17,017 bases of DNA from Candidatus Kuenenbacteria bacterium CG10_big_fil_rev_8_21_14_0_10_36_11 (GTDB lineage Bacteria > Patescibacteriota > Patescibacteriia > UBA2196), in the NCBI GenBank assembly GCA_002778535.1, contig PFBP01000029.1, positions 1 through 17,017 on the forward strand, read 5' to 3'. The notes under the pieces are model-generated. The model saw only the letters and a program-made list of their open reading frames with translations. It was not told where the DNA came from and ran no database searches. The position numbers and the translations under genes were made by a program. Shown in pieces: positions 12,245-17,017 of the stretch. Within the stretch, counting starts at the first letter, position 1. Each line of letters starts with the position of its first letter.

Positions 12245-14449
12245 ATGTTGCCACCAGGCCCATATAATCCAAAAGAACATGAAGAAAAAATTTACCAGCT
12301 TTGGGAAAAGAGCGGGTATTTTAATCCGGACAAAAATGAAACTGGAAAATCTTACAGCATTGTTTTACCGCCGCCAAATGTCACAGGCACTCTTCATGTT
12401 GGCCATGCTTTGATGCTTGTGATTGAAGACATTTTAATTCGCTATCACAGAATGAAAGGTTTTAAAACTTTATGGTTGCCAGGCACAGATCACGCGGCCA
12501 TTGCCACGCAAAGCAAAGTGGAAAAAATTATTTATGATAAAGAAGGCAAGAGCCGTTATGATTTGGGCCGTGAAGAGTTTTTAAAACGGATAGAAAAATT
12601 TGCCCAAGATAGCCATGATACAATTGTGCACCAGACAAAAAGCATGGGCGCGTCTTTGGATTGGAGTAGGGAAGCCTATACTTTGGATCAAGCGAGAAAT
12701 AGAGCAGTGAATACCGCTTTTAAAATAATGTATAACGATGGCTTGATTTATCAGGGCGACCGTGTGGTAAATTGGGATCCAAAAGGCCAGACAACTATTT
12801 CTGATGACGAAGTTATTTATAAAGAAAGAGAAGCAATTTTTTACACTTTCAAATATTCTCGCGATTTTCCTATTGCTATTGCCACGACCAGGCCAGAAAC
12901 AAAATTAGGCGATACAGCAGTAGCGGTTCATCCAAATGATGAAAGATATAAAAAATATGTGGGCCAAGAATTTGATTTTGAGTTTTGCAGGGAACAAGTG
13001 CATGTAAAAATTATTGCTGATGAATCTGTTGATCCAGAATTTGGCACTGGCGCCGTGGGTATCACTCCTGCTCACAGCCAAATTGACTGGGAAATTGCGC
13101 AAAGGCATCAATTGCCTTTGAAACAGGTGATTGATGAGAACGCGCGCATAATAGTTGGCGGCCAAGATATTAAAGGCAAGAAAATAAATGAAGCCAGAGA
13201 AATTATTGTGGCTTGGCTTAAAAACGAAGGCCTGTTAATTAAAGAAGAAAATATTAAACAAAATGTGGCCACGGCCGAACGGACAGGCGGCATAGTTGAG
13301 CCGTTGCCGAAAAAGCAATGGTTTGTAGATGTAAATGCAAAAATCAAAATGCAACCCCGTATTAAATACGAGGCAAAATTAAAAAATATTAAAGTTGGTG
13401 ATGAAGTTAGTTTAAAAGAATTGATGCGGTCAGTAGTTAAATCTGGAGAAATAAAAATTATTCCAGAACATTTTGAAAAAATATATTTTCATTGGATTGA
13501 TAATTTGCATGATTGGTGCATTTCAAGACAAATATGGTACGGTCACAGAATTCCGGTTTGGTATAAAGACGAAGAAATTTATGTCGGGGAAAAAGTGTCA
13601 GAGGAAGAAGGTTGGGAGCAGGATCCAGATACTTTGGACACTTGGTTTTCGTCAGGCTTATGGACTTTTTCCACTCTGGGCTGGCCAGATGAAACAAAAG
13701 ATTTAAAAACTTTTCACCCGACTGATGTTTTGGAAACAGGCTATGATATTTTATTTTTCTGGGTGGCCAGAATGATTTTGATGACTACTTATCTTTTGGG
13801 CGAGATTCCGTTTAGAGTCGTGTATTTGCATGGATTGATTCGCGATGCTGAACGCCAAAAAATGAGCAAATCAAAAGACAACTCTGTTGATCCATTGCAT
13901 ATTATTGATGAGGAGGGCGCTGATGCTTTGCGCATGGCTATGGTTTTTGGCACAGGCCAAGGCAATGATGTTGTTATGTCGCCTGATAAAGTAATTGCCC
14001 AGAAAAAATTCGCTAATAAAATCTGGAATGCCAGCAAATTTGTGCTGAATAATTTGGGAGAAAAATTTGAATTTATGGTAGTGGCAATTCATGAATTGTC
14101 ACTACAAAATCAAAATTCTGATGATAAAAATATCTTGGAAAAATTAAACCAAACTATTGCTGGCGTGACCAAAAATTTGGATAATTTTATGTTTCATGAA
14201 GCGGCGCAAGAAATTTATCAATTTTTTTGGCATGATTTTTGTGATGTTTACATTGAAAAAGTAAAACTGCGCTTGAATAGCAATGACGCCGCAGATAAAA
14301 AAATTGCGCAAGAAATTTTGTATTTTGTTTTATTGCAATGCCTAAAACTTTTACATCCATTTATGCCGTTTATTACCGAAGTTATTTATCAAAATTTGCC
14401 TGAAAAAAACAAAGAGAATCTGATGATTGAAAATTGGCCAGGTGTTTAA
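12245..14449 (+). CDS. valS: Valyl-tRNA synthetase, short form
   Basis: This class I synthetase charges tRNA-Val and edits mischarged Thr. Visible landmarks are PPPNVTGTLHVGHAL with HVGH at residues 51-54, the editing-domain start TTRPETKLGDTAVAVHP, GTGAVGITPAH in the editing pocket, DNLHDWCISRQIWYGHRIPVW (ValRS-type DWCISRQ), LDTWFSS, and KMSKS at 539-543. Length is 734 aa against roughly 870-950 for typical bacterial ValRS. The protein ends just after the anticodon-binding domain (ENLMIENWPGV), so the C-terminal coiled-coil arm that contacts tRNA is absent. An insertion of about 20 residues (KLKNIKVGDEVSLKELM region) precedes the DWCISRQ part. It appears complete, with a good promoter and a normal end, so this is a lineage-specific short form and not a broken gene. 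Confidence 0.95.
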   Translation: MLPPGPYNPKEHEEKIYQLWEKSGYFNPDKNETGKSYSIVLPPPNVTGTLHVGHALMLVIEDILIRYHRMKGFKTLWLPGTDHAAIATQSKVEKIIYDKEGKSRYDLGREEFLKRIEKFAQDSHDTIVHQTKSMGASLDWSREAYTLDQARNRAVNTAFKIMYNDGLIYQGDRVVNWDPKGQTTISDDEVIYKEREAIFYTFKYSRDFPIAIATTRPETKLGDTAVAVHPNDERYKKYVGQEFDFEFCREQVHVKIIADESVDPEFGTGAVGITPAHSQIDWEIAQRHQLPLKQVIDENARIIVGGQDIKGKKINEAREIIVAWLKNEGLLIKEENIKQNVATAERTGGIVEPLPKKQWFVDVNAKIKMQPRIKYEAKLKNIKVGDEVSLKELMRSVVKSGEIKIIPEHFEKIYFHWIDNLHDWCISRQIWYGHRIPVWYKDEEIYVGEKVSEEEGWEQDPDTLDTWFSSGLWTFSTLGWPDETKDLKTFHPTDVLETGYDILFFWVARMILMTTYLLGEIPFRVVYLHGLIRDAERQKMSKSKDNSVDPLHIIDEEGADALRMAMVFGTGQGNDVVMSPDKVIAQKKFANKIWNASKFVLNNLGEKFEFMVVAIHELSLQNQNSDDKNILEKLNQTIAGVTKNLDNFMFHEAAQEIYQFFWHDFCDVYIEKVKLRLNSNDAADKKIAQEILYFVLLQCLKLLHPFMPFITEVIYQNLPEKNKENLMIENWPGV

Positions 14450-14461
14450 AGATTAAAAAAG

Positions 14462-14470
14462 TGTTATAAT
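14462..14470 (+). promoter_or_regulatory. Extended -10 promoter of the methyltransferase gene
   Basis: TGTTATAAT (TG at 14462-14463, TATAAT at 14465-14470) is followed by AAAATT and then the ATG at 14477. The start codon falls at the expected transcription start, so a leaderless mRNA is likely. The -35 region falls at the end of valS and is weak. Confidence 0.65.
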
Positions 14471-14476
14471 AAAATT

Positions 14477-16165
14477 ATGAAAAATCGTACGCTATATTTT
14501 GGCGATAATTTAGAAATACTCCAAAAAAAAATTCCGGATGAGAGTTTTGATTTGATTTATCTTGACCCACCGTTCAACTCCAATCGCAATTACAATGTGC
14601 TTTTTAAAGAGGGGTTGCAAGACAGCCCATCTCAGGTTCAGGCGTTTGAGGATTCTTGGCATTGGAACAGAGATTCAAAAATAATTTTTGATTACCTTGT
14701 CACTAAAACAAATGGCGATATTTCTAATTTGATGTTGGCATTAGAAAAAATGGTTGGCCATAATGATTTGTTGGCTTATCTTTCTATGATGGCTGTGCGT
14801 TTAATAGAGTTGCATCGTGTTTTAAAGAAAACAGGTAGTTTGTATTTGCATTGCGACCCGACCGCCAGCCATTATCTAAAAATAGTTTTGGATGTGATTT
14901 TTGGCAAAAATAATTTCAGGAATGAAATTGTGTGGAAAAAGACAAATAGTCCTAAGTCACAAACCAAAGCTTTTGGTAGTCAGCATGACATAATTTTTTT
15001 CTACAGCAAATCAGATAATTTTAAGTGTGATAAAGTTTTTGCTCCAATTGACGATGAATATGCCGCTGCTTTTAGATATGATGACGATGATGGCAAGGGA
15101 CCTTATCAAACAGTTGCTCTTGTGGCGGGTGGCATGCAAAAATATGAAGGCAGAAAAGAGTTTGAGTTCCAGGGAGTAAAAGCGCAATGGCTTTACACAA
15201 AAGAAAATTTAGATGAAATGTATGAACAAAATCTTCTTTATAAAACATCTGGCGGAATGTTCAGAAAGAAAGTTTATTTGAAAGATATTGAAGGAAAAGG
15301 AGTTTCTGATATTTGGGCTGATGAAGGTGTCAGTCCTCTTCAAGGCGCAAGCAAAGAATCTTTAGGTTATGCCACTCAAAAACCAGTTGCTCTTTTGGAA
15401 CGAATTATTCAGGCAAGTTCCAAAGAAAATGATTGGGTTTTGGATCCATTTTGCGGTTGTGGCACGACTGTGGCCGCGGCGGAAAAATTAAAACGTAATT
15501 GGGTTGGCATTGATATTACTACTCTGGCCATCAGTTTAATCAAGCGCCGTCTGAAAGATCATTTTGATTTGGGTTCTAAACAGATTTATGTTGATGGTTT
15601 GCCTAGCGACTTAAGCGGCGCTCGCGAGTTATTTAAAAAAAATCCGTTTGAATTTGAGTATTGGGTTTTGGATATGATTAATGCCACACCAGCGCAAAGC
15701 AAAAGCAAAGAAAATATGCGCGGGGCAGACAAAGGAATTGATGGCATAATTACTTTTATTAAAGATTATTATTCTAATGGTAACGGTAAGAAAAAAAATG
15801 GCAATGGAGATTATAGGTATGGAAAAGCTATTGTTCAGGTTAAAGGAGGTAGCGTGCAGAGAAATCAGATTGCTACTTTAAAAGGAGATGTTGAGCGGGA
15901 AAAAGCAGAAGCTGGAATTTTTATTACTTTGGAAGAGCCAACTAAACCAATGATCCAGGAAGCGATTGATGTTGACAGTTTTACTACGCTTATTACTGGA
16001 AAATTGGAATTTCCAAAAATTCAAATTTTAACTATTGCTGAATTACTAAAAGGTAAATTGCCGTATTTACCGCAAGGATTAGTTAAGGACTATAATAAAA
16101 AAGCCCAGCCAATTGAAGTTAAGAATAAAGAATTTTGGCACAACAATATGGCGGTTTTATTTTAA
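14477..16165 (+). CDS. DNA methyltransferase fused to a Mrr-like nuclease domain
   Basis: This 562-aa protein has two parts. Residues 1-365 are an N6-adenine or N4-cytosine methyltransferase of the PF01555 type: DPPF (30-33) comes first and the SAM-binding motif DPFCGCGTT (323-331) later, the beta-class order. A variable target-recognition region lies between them. Residues about 390-530 resemble a PD-(D/E)xK restriction domain of the Mrr type: GADKGIDG (416-423) with candidate Asp 422, then IVQVKGG with Q454 and K456, then GIFITLEEPTKP. A Gly/Asn/Lys-rich stretch (433-450) separates the catalytic pieces. Such a fusion could be a single-chain restriction-modification enzyme (type IIG-like) or a methylation-dependent editor of nucleic acid. 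The recognition site cannot be read from the sequence. Its start overlaps the promoter as expected for a leaderless message. The next gene follows after 6 nt. Confidence 0.9.
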   Translation: MKNRTLYFGDNLEILQKKIPDESFDLIYLDPPFNSNRNYNVLFKEGLQDSPSQVQAFEDSWHWNRDSKIIFDYLVTKTNGDISNLMLALEKMVGHNDLLAYLSMMAVRLIELHRVLKKTGSLYLHCDPTASHYLKIVLDVIFGKNNFRNEIVWKKTNSPKSQTKAFGSQHDIIFFYSKSDNFKCDKVFAPIDDEYAAAFRYDDDDGKGPYQTVALVAGGMQKYEGRKEFEFQGVKAQWLYTKENLDEMYEQNLLYKTSGGMFRKKVYLKDIEGKGVSDIWADEGVSPLQGASKESLGYATQKPVALLERIIQASSKENDWVLDPFCGCGTTVAAAEKLKRNWVGIDITTLAISLIKRRLKDHFDLGSKQIYVDGLPSDLSGARELFKKNPFEFEYWVLDMINATPAQSKSKENMRGADKGIDGIITFIKDYYSNGNGKKKNGNGDYRYGKAIVQVKGGSVQRNQIATLKGDVEREKAEAGIFITLEEPTKPMIQEAIDVDSFTTLITGKLEFPKIQILTIAELLKGKLPYLPQGLVKDYNKKAQPIEVKNKEFWHNNMAVLF

Positions 16166-16171
16166 ATTTTT

Positions 16172-16354
16172 ATGGAAGCCAGCGATGAAAAATTTGTCAA
16201 ACTATTAGTGACAGCCCTTGTTACCGGGCTTGTGCTTTTGATTTTCAAAGGCCTTAGGAGCCCGCTGTCTTACGGCATTTTTGGCCTCATAGTTTTGGCC
16301 TGGTTATGGGAAGTGGTTAAGCTGGCTGTGAGTGGAAAATTTAAGATAAAATAA
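16172..16354 (+). CDS. Small membrane protein, two predicted helices
   Basis: This 60-aa protein has two hydrophobic segments (about residues 9-25 and 33-50) joined by a short basic turn (KGLRSP), so both ends lie on one side. No family is recognised. It begins 6 nt after the methyltransferase stop and ends 10 nt before the next gene, so it is likely co-transcribed with both. The ATG at 16172 is the only plausible start. Real coding status is supported by operon spacing and by the clean two-helix pattern. A holin- or anchor-like role is possible but not shown. Confidence 0.65.
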   Translation: MEASDEKFVKLLVTALVTGLVLLIFKGLRSPLSYGIFGLIVLAWLWEVVKLAVSGKFKIK

Positions 16355-16364
16355 AAATAATTTT

Positions 16365-16970
16365 ATGAACAAACCATTTGCTAAAAAAACAACTATTATT
16401 ATTTTAATTATCCTAGCTCTGCTCGCGATTGGCCTATCTTATTGTTTATTAGCCATAAGCCAGCAAGGAGAATTAAATTGGGATGGTTTTGTGAATTACA
16501 AACCCAAGCCGATTGTTTATGAGGAATTAAAAACAGAGATGGATACAGGTGATTGGTTGGTGTATAATAATAAAGATTATGGATTAAGTTTTAAATATCC
16601 AAAAGATTGGGAAGTGTGGCAGGGTTTAGGCGACATATCTTTAATGCCAAAGAAGTGCCCATATAATGTACAGGATAATAGTGTGGCAATAATTATAAAT
16701 CCACCCGCTGATGTTGATAGCGAAATTGTATCAGTAGACGAGTTGCTTTCATATTATAGAACATTAAAGCACGAAGATGTTTTTAAAAAAATTGGTGAAT
16801 ATAAATTTAATAAAGTTATTTGGCATGATGATGGCAGTACATCAGCTAATATGGTGGTAGAATATAAAAAGTTAATTTCGCAAATTTTTGTAAACGAAAG
16901 TTGTTATTCTTTTAAATATACAGATAAAATATTTGATGCAATTTTAACCACTCTTAAATTTTACGATTAA
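16365..16970 (+). CDS. Membrane-anchored extracytoplasmic YPKDW-domain protein
   Basis: This 201-aa protein has a basic start, one hydrophobic helix (about residues 9-31) and an outer domain. The helix contains Cys 27, but the -1 residue is Tyr, so a lipoprotein signal is not convincing. The domain begins with VYNNKDYGLSFKYPKDWEVW (66-85), a motif shared, from memory, by many Patescibacteria surface proteins and reminiscent of the PsbP-like fold. Two Cys (98 and 180) could pair outside the cell. Codon use is ATA-rich, more like the gene at 2983 than the pilus genes. It ends an apparent three-gene unit with the methyltransferase and small membrane protein. The function is unknown. No feature is visible in the last 47 nt. 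Confidence 0.82.
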   Translation: MNKPFAKKTTIIILIILALLAIGLSYCLLAISQQGELNWDGFVNYKPKPIVYEELKTEMDTGDWLVYNNKDYGLSFKYPKDWEVWQGLGDISLMPKKCPYNVQDNSVAIIINPPADVDSEIVSVDELLSYYRTLKHEDVFKKIGEYKFNKVIWHDDGSTSANMVVEYKKLISQIFVNESCYSFKYTDKIFDAILTTLKFYD

Positions 16971-17017
16971 ACATATTTCGTAAAATCAAAACAAAAATAC
17001 ATTTCACAATTCAAAAA

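Noticed and set aside
16365..16460. Lipoprotein signal at Cys 27
   Set aside because: The residue before Cys is Tyr, which does not fit a lipobox.
1..17017. tRNA, rRNA or known riboswitch
   Set aside because: No cloverleaf-like sequence, rRNA signature or known riboswitch core was recognised by reading; a covariance-model search would be needed to exclude small RNAs.

Overview
The window looks like a piece of a Candidate Phyla Radiation (Patescibacteria) chromosome. This is inferred from several things seen together. The DNA is AT-rich and tightly packed. Most starts follow an A/T-only leader with no Shine-Dalgarno sequence. The valyl-tRNA synthetase is short. There is a compact type IV pilus locus without PilMNO, a TSP3-type calcium-loop membrane protein, and an RNHCP zinc protein. 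No rRNA or tRNA gene was found, so the exact lineage cannot be fixed from this window.

Layout. At 60-998 is an orphan protein with a good Shine-Dalgarno sequence, followed by a strong hairpin terminator. A promoter at 1062-1090 then drives an overlapping run: nucleotidyltransferase (MNT), HEPN protein, and a PilT-like ATPase that has lost several catalytic residues by eye alignment. A calcium-loop membrane protein (2983-4050) separates this ATPase from pilC (4069-5283). Next comes the major pilin (5421-5840), which has its own promoter, a structured 5' leader and a terminator. A second promoter leads into a DUF2723 GT-C-type membrane protein (5926-7890), the prepilin peptidase, and four minor pilins in the order GspH, I, J, K (7895-11094). 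A bidirectional terminator closes that block.

From 11202 to 12158 a minus-strand membrane-anchored protein and a plus-strand RNHCP protein diverge from back-to-back promoters that share one -35 box. valS (12245-14449) follows. Then come a DNA methyltransferase fused to a Mrr-like nuclease domain (14477-16165), a small two-helix membrane protein and a membrane-anchored YPKDW-domain protein (to 16970).

How the genes work together. PilD trims and the PilC platform assembles the pilins. The PilT-like protein is probably a regulatory or non-hydrolytic partner. The DUF2723 protein may glycosylate the very Ser/Thr-rich pilin. The extension ATPase PilB and the PilMNO alignment proteins are not in the window.

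Most unusual features: (1) three separate 28-bp tracts of four 7-bp units inside the pilin block, one of them inside the prepilin peptidase coding sequence where a change in copy number would remove an active-site Asp; (2) a 100-bp palindromic element read in frame through the DUF2723 gene; (3) a catalytically degenerate PilT co-expressed with an MNT/HEPN pair; (4) divergent promoters sharing a -35 box; (5) a repeated extended -10 motif placed so close to start codons that several mRNAs should be leaderless or nearly so.
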